Shown: in pieces, positions 1 through 12,175 of the stretch
Layout: every line of letters starts with the position of its first letter
Numbering within the stretch: position 1 is the stretch's first letter
NCBI GenBank assembly: GCA_015178975.1
Contig: WHVD01000106.1
Location: 1-64,000 of the forward strand
Source of the DNA: Hysterangium stoloniferum
Lineage: Eukaryota; Basidiomycota; Agaricomycetes; Hysterangiales; Hysterangiaceae
Direction: 5' to 3'
Length of the DNA: 64,000 nt
Made by a program: the position numbers and the translations under genes
Notes under the pieces: generated by a model
The model's database searches: none
Seen by the model: the letters and a program-made list of their open reading frames with translations, nothing else
What the model was told of the DNA's origin: nothing

Positions 1-299
1 CTTCCTTCCTTCTTATGGATATCCTTTGAAGCTGTGTGGGCAGGTCTGAAACTAGACCATTCCAATGTGGTGTGGAAGTGGGATGAATCAGCCAATGGTG
101 TCACTTGGTGGTAGGCACATGCCGTCAATATGAGATGAATATATATACTAATTTTTCCAACATACAAAGCCCCATCATGGTCGGGGACGCAAAATGCAAC
201 CAGGACAGAAGGTGCAAGTCTCCTTGGGATTTTGTGTATCACTATATTTGTTCAAGGCCCTTTAGCCGCTGGGTAAAGGAACATGGTCCGAGTACGTGA
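1..299 (+). CDS. 3' end of an unrecognised spliced gene
   Basis: Frame 1 is open from the window edge and reads a Trp-rich peptide (WISFEAVWAG...). Splicing out a GT-AG intron at about 111-169 joins it in frame to a second exon. The intron has a TACTAAT branch-like motif and an acceptor ending CAAAG. Exon 2 contains several Cys and Trp residues and ends with TGA at 297-299. The gene starts outside the window. I do not recognise the family. The intron length (59 nt) fits basidiomycete genes, which is the main reason to believe the model. Confidence 0.4.
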
Positions 300-491
300 G
301 CCCTCATAAGTGGGAAGCTGAGTATGATTTCCATGGCGAATTGAGGTTGACGAGAAAGATCTATTCGAACTTGATATATTGATGCCCTGCCCTGCCAATC
401 TTGGTTCTAACCAATAGCCGTTTTAATTTTTTTATTACTGTAATTATTTTAGTTCTTTTTAATAGTTAGTTAATTATTCAAATTTCCTTAA

Positions 492-1904
492 ATGGACAGA
501 ACGACTCGACTCTTACAGATTATGCGTAGCCTCATAGAATGCCTCTCGCCCTTACGTCGTGTGCGCGGCGCCTCCCGTAGGCGAAAGCCAAAGCACATCA
601 TCGCCCTGCCCCGGCAATCCGGTCTCCTCCCGCGTTCCTCGAAAGCCATATCAACCACCGGACAAAATCTGCGGCTCTGCAAATATAACGGTACTATTTG
701 CAATGGCGAATTGCCATGCTCTCGCTGCTCAATGCATGGGACTCGATGTATTTCCCCTCAGTACCTGGACCAACACTACATTGCGCGTCCTGTCGCTGGC
801 TGAATATCAAGTGCGAGAAGGCACGCCCAAGTCTGGATTGTCTGCATTCGAGGAAAGAGTGTAGAGACAACGCACGCAAAGGGAAGGGCCAGAGCTTGAG
901 GGTGAAACAGGCTTGGGCTGGTTGTCGTGCGGACAAAGGCCCAGTGCAATGTTGAGTGCGTTTTTGTGTTCAGCTTGCTTCGTTAGCATATTCACACTTT
1001 ATTCTTTTTCACAGGCGGCCTTGCAAACATTGTGTGAAGAAGAAGATAGAGTGCATCGAGCCGTGTAGGACTTGTGGAGGCCGATGGCCGGATGCATGTC
1101 GTGTTGGGAGTCGTTTGGTGACACTCACCGTCACTATCAGGAGAGTCCAGCGGAAGCATCGAGGAGCTCATCTATACAAGGTACCATTTGGGCTGCACTA
1201 TTTAATGTATAGTTCTCATTGCTGGACTTGACCACTAGACAGAGCCACAGCCTCGTCGCCGTCGCCACCTCCAGAGTCCCCTGTATCCTATTCGCGTCAA
1301 AGCCCCCATAAACACACAACTGCATGGGCTCCTGACCGTGATTCATACAATAGGGGTTCGCAGGGTGCGTTTCACGCTGCTTATTAGCTTATTAGTTTCA
1401 TTCTTCATAATGAACTGAAAATTAGGTCACAATCCGCGTACTCGCACACCGTCCCCATCATCCCCCACATTCCTGAAAACAGCGCTATCTATCTCAGCTA
1501 CATTCTACATCCCTTCGTGATCTCAAGGCAATGGCGCATATGGCCTGTCCCACTTTGGACGCACACCATATGCATTTTTACTCAGAAGGTAAGATATTCC
1601 ATGCTCACTATACTCTACTTGTCGTTGCTAACCCCCATTAGAGTACGAAACGTTTCCTGGATCGCCGATGCCGCCATTGTCACCGCATCCTCTTCAAGTG
1701 CCGACTACCGCCTCCCTTTATCACACAACCCCACATCCTGTTGAGGCGTGCTCGTACTCAGAGAGTATGTTGTACTTAGCTGACTATTATTTTCTCTCAT
1801 GGGTGAGCTGCCAATTAGGTGACGCACAGTGTCCTGTGTCGCCGGTATGCTGTTATCTGTCCCAAAGGTGGCATTCTGACTCGTATTATACCTCAAGGGT
1901 GTGA
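492..1904 (+). CDS. Zn2Cys6-like Cys-rich protein with several cluster halves
   Basis: This spliced gene reads through several exons. Cys spacing typical of the fungal Zn2Cys6 (Gal4-type) DNA-binding cluster appears repeatedly: PCSRC-x6-C near 715-750, CASCR-x5-C followed by LDC-x6-C near 790-860, and PCKHC-x6-C near 1018-1050 followed at once by PCRTC. The second cluster lacks one expected Cys: an AGT Ser codon sits where a TGT would complete CxxC. Downstream exons are rich in Ser and Pro (SPSPPP, PLSPHP), as in transcription-factor tails. Candidate introns are about 956-1016, 1181-1238, 1362-1424, 1592-1642 and 1764-1818. The last exon ends with TGA at 1902-1904. The frame between about 1085 and 1100 is not resolved by an ordinary intron, so the copy may be damaged. 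The start at 492 is uncertain. A nuclear DNA-binding role is inferred from the cluster only. Confidence 0.5.
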
Positions 1905-2009
1905 CATGAATCTGCGCCTGCTCTCAGCACATTTCATATGGGCCTGGTGCTCCCCCGCTTAGCTTACAGAGACCATATGATGTCATGTTGAGTGGTACAC
2001 TTCGTATCT

Positions 2010-3629
2010 TTTTTATTTCCCTGGATGTGGGACACCAAACCAAGTTGCTCCAATAACATTTGTCTCTTACTGTGAAGGCCATTTTGGAATGTGAGTCCCA
2101 TCTTGTTCTTTTTGCTTGTGAATTCCTGTGCTAACTATGACTTTGATCTTTCTTTCCGTAGTTTGTCAATGCAGGGCATCTGTACTAGCGCCCACTTGGT
2201 GGAAAGAAATTGAAAGTCTGCCTCCTCAAAGTCAGGGATGTTCCTGGCAGGTAAGATCCTCTCACTGACTTACATCTTTGGGAGCTTATGATGACTTTGG
2301 TATGTCTCAATCCTAGATTAGCCTTTCTATACATTTAAGATTCATCTTCCTTTCCAGAAAGATACCTCTCACAACTTGTTCTTCAAGTACCTTCCCCATA
2401 CCATTTTGGCTAGTGACCCAGTTTTCTACACCAGTATTTTTAGTATCGAATTCTGGAAGCAGCAGCCTCAAGATATGCAATTCATTAATGTGCTACAGAC
2501 AAAAGCTGCAGAGTCCAAGATGGGATGAGGTGTGTCACTTCTTTTGGAGTTTTGTGGTCGTGTAATGGATGGGATTGAGGAAGAGTTGAGATCTAACTCT
2601 AAATCCAGGAGTCAAGTTGGACTCGGCTCATATAAAGGGTACACAAGCCTCCCCAAGGGTAACCCCACAAACTGGCTTTTCTTGATGCTTCTAACGGACC
2701 GTATACTGTGGGCACATTCCCAAGGCCCCTTGGAGCTCTCCATCCCATCCACATTCAAATTACATCAGCATCCACATAGTAACAAGTATGACCGCAATGG
2801 TGTGGGGGGGATGCCTGTGTCCAAGTCTATGAGGGAGCTGTATCTGGGCTATGATGATGCTGTGGCAAAAGCCTTACTCGGCTGCTTTTTCTCTTCTATA
2901 AGTCAGTCGGACAGTTTACCCCCAACTGGGATCTGGATCTGTCCAAAGGGCTAACATTAACGGAAAATATCTCAAACACCAGTCACTCTCCTCCCAGTGA
3001 AGAAGGGGTCTATAAGTTGCATGGCAACTTGATAAAGCACAGTATCTGACTAGGTGCTCATGCCCACCTGACAAAATCACTTGCAAATGTTTTTTGGTTG
3101 GCATCCTCAGAAAAGTTTTTATTAATGGTATGTCCCCTCAAAGCATGCTTTGTGCAACTTAGGTCTAGATTTAATATTTATTTATCCGCAGTCATTTGAC
3201 AGCAAATATGTGCAGAATTTGAAGGAGTGGTGGTTGTGAGTGTGTCAACTTTCCAATTTTTTCCCTTATCTAATTGGGTACCATCTTAGGGAACTTAATG
3301 AGCCCACAGGGGTTAATGACTGGTTTAAAGCACTGTTAGAGTCTGAGCCATCGTTCAAACATGAGGTCTGGAAATTCCCCATTTGCATGGCATTGGCCCA
3401 TAACCCAATGTTTGTATTGGATGAACAATGTCGCCTAGAGCATTGGCAGAGGCCCAATCATGGGTTTGGAATGAGTAAGTTTGCTGCCGTGAGTCCTTTT
3501 CCTTGGTGCAATAACATTAAGCTGAAGGTTACTTCCTTAGCAAGCACTTTCCACACCCCAGACGAGGTCATACTTAACTCTGTGTGCCGAGTGCTGCATA
3601 TGGGCATTTGTGTCGGATATATTGGGTCA
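2010..3629 (+). pseudogene. Decayed multi-exon gene of unknown family, cut by an LTR
   Basis: A spliced reading joins an exon ending near 2090 to one at about 2162-2250 (CQCRASVLAPTWWKE...). A further intron (about 2251-2358) leads to a long open stretch. It carries an in-frame TGA at 2526-2528, which could once have been TGG, and reading changes frame near 2900. A last open segment (3240-3629) reads through ELNEPTGVNDWFKALLE and stops where an LTR begins at 3630. No domain was recognised. A short part of the second exon (CAATGCAGGGCATCTG) recurs near 10,950 and inverted near 18,200-18,270, which suggests a dispersed family. The gene appears truncated by the retroelement. Confidence 0.4.
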
Positions 3630-4961
3630 TGTTACGACTGTGTTGCGACCCCTTGCAAGCCGACGGCCCCCAATGGTATATCGTCGTATTATTTGTCTGT
3701 CTTCAATCAAGTCGACATCTCGGAAGCTGTTGGCGTCCCGATTCTGACGTATACCCTCCCAGTTATTCAAACCCGACTATGCCTTTTTTGTCTGGTTATG
3801 CTTTGATACGTCCCTTTCCATTATGATGATCCATTTTACACTATGTCTCACCTATGTCTATATATATATGTAACCCTCGAACTATTTCCTTTTACCATAG
3901 TCCCGCTCTCAGTTATCATCGGCCTCCGAACTAATCATAAACTTCCCGTTCCTAGTCAAGCTTATTGTTAATACCGTTTTCCACCTTTCTCCCCATTAGT
4001 ATTTTCTAGACGCCTGTTACTTGTATATGAACCCACTGTAGTTGTAGTTACTAGGCAATCAGAATATCGACTCAGAACATCCCCCTAGCTGTGAAGGATA
4101 AGTCATATAGGAGGTGCGGTTAAAGGCTCTAAGCCTTACTCCTTAACCGCTTTATAATCTCATTATTCTCTTTATGTTCTATATTTTTATTCTATTTCTA
4201 TATCTCATAAATACGGGTCAAACCCCCTTTATTTAGTTCGAGAGTCCATGTATGCTTGTGGGCACTCCCACCCACAAGAAGTATGCACATGTCACAGGTA
4301 GTAGTCACACGGATAAAACTTAGACACCTTTCAACCCCGACAACCATCACCTGCACACGCAAGTACTGGTTCGGGGCCTAGTCTGAAACTAGTCTTCGCT
4401 CTATCTCTCTTACTATATCTACAGTAACTACACTTCGCACTGAAACAGTCGAAGTCAGTTACTACCACTCGACTTGACTTCTACCTCTTGGTTCGCACAG
4501 TAAGAATATCCATCGTAGTTCACATTCTTAGAATATTCTCTCTCCCTCACAATATATACTTTCTCTCTGCTACTTGGCCATTAGTTCAGCTAGCTACGCA
4601 ATCGGACCGTACTGCAAGGTCGATCCGCTCTTGTAATTATTTACCGATTGCACCTTAAGGGTCAATCGTAATCTATACTTGATCACTTCAAACTACTAGT
4701 CGGTTGTATATTGTACTATCGTTAGTCGATAACGATCGCACATTGAGTAGTAAACTACCCGACCCTTTACACTAGCTCTATTATAAGTATCCCGCCGTCT
4801 GCATCCTTGGTCTTCGACCTCAGTCTCCAATCTTCACCCGCCTGAAATCTAAGGACATTCAATGTGAACTTGTGAGGGCACAGCACATAAGCTGAAGCCA
4901 AGTCCTTCTGTTTGGCCCCCATCGGTTACCCGTCATTTAGCCCATCAGTCAGTTCTTAACA
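3630..4961 (+). repeat. Long variant LTR (1,332 bp) of the TGTTACGAC family
   Basis: The first ~440 bp and last ~150 bp align by eye with the ~720-bp solo LTRs at 49,752-50,475 and 50,574-51,294, which lie in reverse orientation. The middle, about 4080-4815, is unrelated to the shorter ones and longer. The left flank is GGTCA. Confidence 0.7.
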
Positions 4962-5800
4962 GTATATTCTGATTTCACACTCGCATTTCACGACAACCAT
5001 GCCCCCGAGAAAGAAAGATGCCAAGCCAAGTGGTGAAGCAGAATCTTCCACTCTCAAGTCTCCTTTCCTGTATACAGCCCGAGTTATTTCAAGAACCCCA
5101 CAACCAGGAACCTCCAAAGAATCCCACATTGTGGAAATTACCGGTGATGCTGAAGAAGTTACTGAGGCAACCGAACCCAAAGCACCTGAAGGGGATAACA
5201 ATCAATCAGCTCCGGAACCCGAACCTGAGGATAATGACCAACCAGCACCTCAGGCCAGTGGTTCTAAAAAATCCACAAAACACAAACCGGCTCTCAATCC
5301 TGACGAAACATGGGAATTGTTCTCAGGTACCCTAGGATCCCTTAATGAATTCCTTAAAAACAATACAAAGGAAAAAGAACCTGGGCAAACCCAAGTCAAC
5401 AAACCCGAACCGTTTACCAGTTCAAACCCAAAGAAATTACTGACATTTCTTATGCAATGTCGATTCAACTTTCGGGACCGCCCAGCTGCCTTTGTGATGG
5501 ATGACCGAAAAGTAAACTTCGCACTCTCTTACCTCAAGGATTCCGCAGCAGCCTGGTTCGAACCCACATTCTCCAGCCTCACCTCAGAAGATCCCAATTG
5601 GCTTCACAATTGGGATGCTTTCGTTGAAGAACTCGAAACAAACTTTGGCCCTTACGATCAGACCGGTGATGCCGAGACCGTGCTTTCTAATCTCAAAATG
5701 AAAGACACCCAGTGCATCACCGATTACATTGTCCAGTTCAACAACCTCGCCGCGCATTGCGACTGGGGTGATTCGGCTCTCCATTACCAGTTTTACTCAG
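3630..5800 (+). mobile_element. Ty3/gypsy-like LTR retrotransposon remnant: left LTR plus gag
   Basis: A long LTR (3630-4961, ends TGTTA...TAACA) is followed 37 bp later by a gag-like reading frame that starts at 4999. The gag part reads as a charged Pro/Glu-rich N-terminus, then a retrotransposon-gag domain (about 5400-5790) with features such as AAAWFEP, DWDAFVEEL-like and QFNNLAAHCDW motifs. No protease, reverse transcriptase, integrase or right LTR follows. Homology is replaced at about 5800 by the Pro-rich repeats of the next locus. It is broken and old-looking, a fossil. The same LTR family appears as solo copies at 37-38 kb and 49.7-51.3 kb. Confidence 0.75.
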
Positions 5801-5810
5801 GCTATAACCA

Positions 5811-6189
5811 CTTCAGAGCCTCGACAGCAAAGAGCCGCAACACTTCCTTTGTCTACTCTCTTGGTATCATCTGTACCACAAGGGTTACCATTTTCTCCCA
5901 ACCAACCTGTTCCTCCTCTCCAAATCCTCCTCTCCCTAGTACTCCTTCCAGTCACCACCCTCACCTCATGTCTCTTCCTCATTCTCCCCTCCCCACAATG
6001 CTCCCTTTGTCTACTCTCCCAGTGTCGTCTACACCACATGGGTTACAATTTCCCCTGGAAGCTTCTCCCCACCAAACTATTCCTCCTCTCCAGCATCCTT
6101 CTCTCCCTGATACTCCTTCTTCCAATCACCCTCCCCTTGCATCTCCTCCTCCTCACCAACCTCCTCCTCCTTCCCATTCCTCTTCTCCT
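5811..6189 (+). repeat. Tandemly duplicated Pro/Ser-rich segment
   Basis: Two imperfect copies of a unit of roughly 180 bp lie back to back. Each starts with CTTTGTCTACTCTC and runs through a CCTCCTCTCCA-rich part. The coding strand reads Pro/Ser/Leu-rich peptides in more than one open frame. It probably belongs to the 5' part of the following JmjC-type locus or is simple-sequence expansion; which of the two is unresolved. Confidence 0.5.
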
Positions 6190-6376
6190 CCCCCCTCTCC
6201 ACATCTCTCCCCCTCTCCACATCTCTCCCCCCTCTCCACATCTCTCCCCCTCTCCACATCTCTCCCCCTCTCCACATCTCTCCCCCCTCTCCACATCTCT
6301 CCCCCCTCTCCACATCTCTCCCCCCTCTCCACATCTCTCCCCCCTCTCCACATCTCTCCCCCCTCTCCACATCTCT
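6190..6376 (+). repeat. Minisatellite, about 10 copies of an 18-20 bp unit
   Basis: The unit is CCCCTCTCCACATCTCTC with one or two extra C per copy. The changing C-run shifts frame between copies, so all frames stay open and long ORFs appear on both strands without meaning. Confidence 0.9.
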
Positions 6377-6379
6377 TCA

Positions 6380-8829
6380 GCCCTCTTCTCCAATCTTGAT
6401 AAGGAATCCGAGTCTTACCATCCTCTGGCTCTGTCTACTGATAACTTGGATGAGGAAGGTGACAACAACATTGGGGAGAGCAACAATAACAATAGGGAGG
6501 GTGAGAACAATCTCAAGGATGTCATCCTATCCACAGCCCAGGAAGATCAGCACCAAGGTAGACAATCTGGTGCAGGCCTCCCATCTACCATGCGCAATGT
6601 GGAATCTGGGGATGCACAGGAGGAGCAGCTACTACCTGAGCAGTTTCCAGGTCCTGATGGTGATTTACAGCTGCTTGAGTCACATCTTGGTAAAAGAAAG
6701 TGGGGTTAGTCTTCTTCCATTTTACCTTCATTTTTGGTGGCTTACATTCACTTTGATCAGATTTGGATCCCGAATCAGAACTCACTGCCCTCCCTGATGA
6801 TGATCAAAGCCCTGAACCCTGTAACAGCCAGGTGCCACCAATGGGTGACAGTCCAGAAGCTGTGGGGGGACTCCTGCCAAGGCCCAAGGTGCATCCATGG
6901 AAACACTTCCACCCCATACATCCTATTCTGTGCAAAAAAGAGTCCACCTCAATTGGGAACCATGCAGTGATGTGGTAGAGTTGTCACAAATCAAATTTCC
7001 TGTAAGTACATTCTCTGGTTGGGTTTTCACAAGAATGTTTTGTAACCATGTGGTCATTAGGTTCAAATGAAATCTGGTCAAAAACATGCCATTGAATCTT
7101 ACGTTTTCAAGACTTTTGTTAATGATGGAAATGACATTTACCAGGTTATAGATGCAGAATATGAACTGGAGTGGTTTAAAGGTTTGGTAAGCTCGGCCAT
7201 TGGCTCAGTTCTTCACATAGAGACTGATGTTTTATTTAACCTAGGAAAAGGATCTGGAAATTTTTTAAGATTTATATAACATTGCACAACCCCCCCACTT
7301 GTACAATCCTTGCACCATGTCGGACTTTTGAGTGATGAAGAAGAGCTGACCCCACTATCCTTGAAGAAATTGTCCATATTCTGCGACAGAGTGATCATGA
7401 TCCCCAATCCTGACCGTTGGCATGATTTCTTCCAGGATTGGGTCCATAAGAGTTTTGATATTCAACAGTTGGATTTACAGCAAGGGGTAGATATCCATAT
7501 GCAACGCAAGGTTCATGGTGAGTAATGGCTTCCAGTTCTGCAGTGGGATATTATACTTACACAGGAATTATAGCTCTTGACAGGTGTAACGAAATGGATT
7601 GTCAGTTTCAAATCTATCAAACCTCACTCCTCAAAGTGTTTGAAGAGAAGAGAAAGGCTGTGAATTTTCTGGATATTCCAATGGCAGTATCTATGTACAT
7701 GCCCAATATTTTACCATGAGTGTTCAAAGACCTGACACTTCTTTAGTCCCTTCTAATCGTGGGCTGGACATCATTCCAGCATGATTTCATATGATAGCTT
7801 GGCTGGGAATCATACTATGAATGGTGCAATGGGATTTCCACAATATGCAATTAGATGGAGGCTTTGTGCCACAGAGGGAGCCTTTTCAAGAGCACACATA
7901 GATGCCGGGAAATTTGCAACTTGGATCTGTATCGTACATGGCACAAAGCTATGGGTTGTTATGTCAGGTGACATTGCAGATACTTCACTGAGGAACCTGA
8001 ACTATAGGAAACGTAAATGGACCTACTATCTTTTGGAACCTGGGGACCAGTTGTGAGTGCCGGGAAAGGGAACATCCCTTCAGTTTCCTTTCCCCTGCAC
8101 TTTGGCTCTAATTTATATTTCCAGGTTCATGCCAGCGGGAACAATTCATGTGGTAATGACTTTGAATGACAGTTGGGTAGAAGGTGGCCATTTGTATGGG
8201 CGAAACTCTCTACATCTGTCTTTCTTAGCTGGCTTGCGTGAACATCGTCAGGGTCTCACAGATTGCAACAAGGAACATCCACATTCTGAATATATCTTGC
8301 ATGCACTCTTGAAGACATACTATGGAATATTCCTCTCCTATTTCCCTCACCAGAAGACAGGAGATGTATGCAGTCGTAAGTGGCACAAATTGAGTCCTGA
8401 TTCTCACCTGACTCTGTGGGATGGTGAACAGGGAATTCTGATCCTGTAGCATATGAAACTGTCTTGCATAATTGGCCTCCTCTAGAGCAGCTGGCCTATC
8501 TTCTTGTATTGACGGGGCATCCCCACCACTTTGAACCAGAGGCCAAAGAAGGGGACCCTTACCAGTGTTCTTCTACTCTCATCCCCACACGCAAAGTTTC
8601 ACTGAAGTGGATCTTTCACACTTTAAATTTCTGTCCTGAAATTTAGCAGGATGTACGTTGGATCGAGAATGAAATGGCTCAGTATTTGGATTTGAGGCGA
8701 GAAGAGACACTTGACAGCTTGTGTGATGCTGAGGGAGTACAGATTGCTCCAGATCGGATGGAGGTAGGTACATCCTTGTCAAGGTCAGATGAGGCACAAC
8801 TCCCTCCTCTCGAACTCACTCTACTGTAA
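6380..8829 (+). pseudogene. JmjC-domain (cupin dioxygenase-like) gene, probably decayed
   Basis: An acidic Asn/Glu-rich N-terminal exon ends at 6704, and an intron (6705-6760) leads to a second exon starting DLDPESEL. Later exons include NFLDIPM near 7670, then a JmjC-type core: a GAFSRAHIDAG stretch with the HxD metal pair near 7890, and GTKLWVV. An intron from about 8054 to 8125 is followed by LFMPAGTIHVV with the distal His near 8145, and VEGGHLYG near 8185. This order matches the JmjC proteins expanded in Agaricomycetes, which are 2-oxoglutarate/Fe(II) enzymes or relatives. Later exons (HNWPPLEQLAYLL near 8465, then WIENEMAQYLDL near 8665) end with a stop at 8827-8829. Frames change near an A6 run at about 6933 and again in the 7.7-7.8 kb part, so the copy may be non-functional. 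Gene limits on the left are uncertain. Confidence 0.6.
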
Positions 8830-11422
8830 CTAGTTGGGAACGTTCTGGGATGCTTCACCATCTTGATATATAGATACTCCATGTACTCACACTCAACCTT
8901 TACTGCCTACTGCCACCTTTATAACCTGTAAGGTGATTGTACCTTTTGAAATAATGTGACAATAGCTGGAGTTTGTGGGAAATAAGGACTCCCTTGGTGT
9001 CTTAATGGCCCTTTTCTCAATGAAATTCAATTCTAAATGAGCTACTTTGGGCACTCTGCTTTCACTGAAAACTAATCCACAAGCCAAATGCATGTAACTT
9101 GATGTTTCGATGTGAGAAGGATGATATTTTTGGGACGGAAAATCATCCAGCGTCCAAATGTCAAATGGGAATGTCAAATGAAGAGTGATGGTCTGTGCAG
9201 AGTGCTTTCAAATAGGGCTTAGGATGTAAGTGGATATTGATGAATAAGACTTATTCTGGGGGTCTCCCTGGGAGTTTCAGAATAGATGGACTGCTCAGAG
9301 TGTTTTTTTCAAAGTTGATGTATGATCAATGTGCTCTGTCAGGGTTCTGCTGGGCAAGTGAGAAAAGAAGAGGAGAATGTGTGTATATGAACGATGCAGG
9401 TGGGATGTTCAGATTGGCAGGATAATTCATGGTAAACAATGTTTGGATTATTTTATGTTGGGCAGGCACCCTATAAAAAGGAGGGTGATTAGAAAATGGG
9501 AATTTCTTTGAATTCAAAGAAGGGAAGTATGATTTTCGAGAATTGAGGGGATGTTGTTCAGACTGAAGTTTTTCTCATGAGAGAGCTGAAGGATGGCAGG
9601 GAAATAAAGAGTGTTTTTCATGAAATATTGAAATGTCAGTTCAACAATTTATACACACACATGCACACGTGCACATAAAATGTCTTTTTGCTCCAAATTA
9701 TACTAAAAAAGGTGTACCCTCCACCTCAGGGGGAAGGTGTTAGAATCCGTCAAATCTGTGTATACATGTATTTTTCTTTAGTTAGTGAATGTTGACGAAT
9801 CCTCTTTGGCCTATCATAGATGAGCTGCATACTGTCCTTTCCAAATTCCAAGAAAAACCTGTTCAGGAATGGGCTGGCTCAATCCCTGAGCCTGTATGAC
9901 ACTTTCTTGAACGTACTCAAGTCATCAATCAGTATTGAGCTCCAAGCCAAGAGGCATCCATTCCATCCAGATGATTCTAGTCATCCAAAACAATACAAAC
10001 ACAGTCATACTTCTGTTTTAATTGCTGGCACTGGCCCCTGGAACAGCAGGTTGGGACCCCAGGATTAGGCCTCTTGATTATCGTAACTGTGATACAGACC
10101 ACTGGGTTGAGCAGAACCATGAGCAGTGATACAAGTTATTACCTTCTCCCTTTCTGAACAATTTCTCCTTTCTAAATTCTAAAACTGTCTCCATTTGTAA
10201 CTGTTGGAACATGTAGTTCCCAACCCTGAGTACCCATATATATATATCCACAGTCCTTATTCATCCCTTTTGTTCTGTCTATGCTGAAAGAGTGTGGCCG
10301 ACAGAGGTGCAGCAAAATTGACCGCCAAGGCAAACGTTCAATGATTATGAGGTAATTTTTTCCCATTGGATAAGTATGATAAGTATTGAGTAGCACATTG
10401 TGCCATTCTATCAAGGCATTAAGTGAGTTTGCAATTTTCCCCTATGTGAGTGTCACAACCCAGGTTAAATTTACTACCGGACTCATGGATTTTGAGGAAG
10501 ATTCCATGGGCCTGTTTTTCCTATTGCAAAACCAGCCCTCTTCTTCTTTGAGACCAGCCATTGAATGAGGACATTGTTGACACAAGGGTATATGCAGTGG
10601 ACATTTTAGCCTTACTAAGCTACTCTACCCCTATAGGACTCACAAGTGCCATCACCTTAAGATTATTACTGAATGGCCAAAAGTCCAACAGAAATTGGAC
10701 ATCAAATTACTTGGAATGTTTTTCAGTAATCTCACACTCTTTTACATGAATTGTATTAATTAAATATCCCAAAATTCATTCCACATCTGTTACATTGTGG
10801 CTGTAAAGCCATTGTTTGACCTTGAAATTTTGAAACATAGTATATAATCATACAGAAAATTGCACCAATCAATCGCCTTTTATCAAGTACCATCAATTGG
10901 TCAGGTCCAAGTGCCATTAGAGCTTCATGGCACACCCCTGAGATGGGCATCAATGCAGGGCATCTGCCCCTGTACTATCACCCAATTTCTAAATATACCA
11001 TGTGCATTCTCTTTTTCTGCATCTAGCCACCACCCATCTCTTCTAAGTATATCCTGGTATCAGCCTTATCAATAAGGTTACTTGCATATTTGGTAATCGA
11101 AACAACATACACTTCTACAGGATAGCAAGGGTGTGACACAAATTAAGCAACCAGGAAACTCTTATTTAAACATTCTGAGCCAATTTGATCAAAAAACTTG
11201 ATATTAATCGCATAGTTTTAATTCTCTTCTGTGAGTTACTTTGACTGGAAAGGGGGCATCCTAGCTTTCAGTGAATTGACCATTGAACCAATATAACATT
11301 CCACAACATCCCATTGCACAGCTACATCACCCTTCCAGCACACCATGCATTCCAATAATCATCGGTCTGAGTTATTGTCAGAGAGAGTGAGGTATTGGCG
11401 AATATAGTCCAATTGCGAAGAA
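8830..11422. other. Gene-poor stretch
   Basis: No convincing gene. Short ORFs (9820-10068, 10561-10749, 10860-11075) resemble nothing I know. A 60-bp piece near 10,925-10,995 (GAGATGGGCATCAATGCAGGGCATCTG region) is also present inverted at about 18,200-18,270. There are short CA-rich and TATA-rich tracts at about 9650-9675 and 10,240-10,250. Confidence 0.5.
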
Positions 11423-11698
11423 TTGTGTTTTGTGAAACACTCAATAATCAGTGTACATAGGCCTGCAAACTACTGCCAGTGCTTAAGATATCAAGAGAGA
11501 GCTAGGAGTACCTTTGAGGGGATGTTTATGGAGGAAAAGGATGAATATAATATATATATTACAGACCTACTTGATTATACCCATAGAATAAGGAGATTTG
11601 AAAAATTGAGCCAAGGGATTCCAAGTTCCATATTAGTGGAAGAAAACGAATTGGAAAATCAAAACAACGAATCTATTGAAATCTACAAAAATTACTGA
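11423..11698 (+). CDS. Small unrecognised ORF, weak
   Basis: A 91-codon frame is rich in Glu, Asn and Tyr. Part of it (GAAAAGGATGAATATAATAT) recurs in a diverged form near 16,045-16,075, where the frame is not kept. That suggests a dispersed repeat rather than a gene. No domain is visible. Confidence 0.15.
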   Translation: MCFVKHSIISVHRPANYCQCLRYQERARSTFEGMFMEEKDEYNIYITDLLDYTHRIRRFEKLSQGIPSSILVEENELENQNNESIEIYKNY

Positions 11699-12175
11699 TG
11701 AGTGACTTTGCCCAAAAATAAATAGTGTCAGAATATGCAGGTGTTATCCAAAGAATAATTTACCTTGGTCATCTGAAGAGTTCTATCTCATTGGAGTTAA
11801 TAGCTCATGTTGATATCTATAAGTTCCTGACCTGACAGGTATTTTTAGTCATAGGCTGGAGCATGTCTAATCAGAAAATCTAAGCATACATACATACATG
11901 GGAAGAGGAATACTCAAAACTGACCAACCTGCCCAAACTCTGAAAACAATCCCATCCAGATTAAGTTTAACAGTTTTGTTATCCCATTCTAGGTGCTTAA
12001 AACAATACTATTGTGTATAAGAGTCGATAGCAATCATACATGTGTATACTTCTCCACCACCATAGCACAAGGGGGCATATAGGGCCTTTCTTGCCCAGTA
12101 GGATTTGCGGGAATAATCCCACGGCTCACTACCAGCCAGTCCTCAGGGTGGCCACCTTGGATACCTTCACCTTGC
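11699..12175. other. No feature seen
   Basis: AT-rich intergenic DNA with a short CATA run near 11,886-11,900. I see no gene. Confidence 0.4.

Noticed and set aside
6043-6393. Three minus-strand Gly/Glu/Arg-rich ORFs
   Set aside because: They are translations of the C-run minisatellite, open in all frames because the unit has no stop; not genes.
4999-6399. A single 466-codon plus-strand ORF
   Set aside because: Only the first part is gag-like. The rest is low-complexity sequence that happens to stay open; not one protein.
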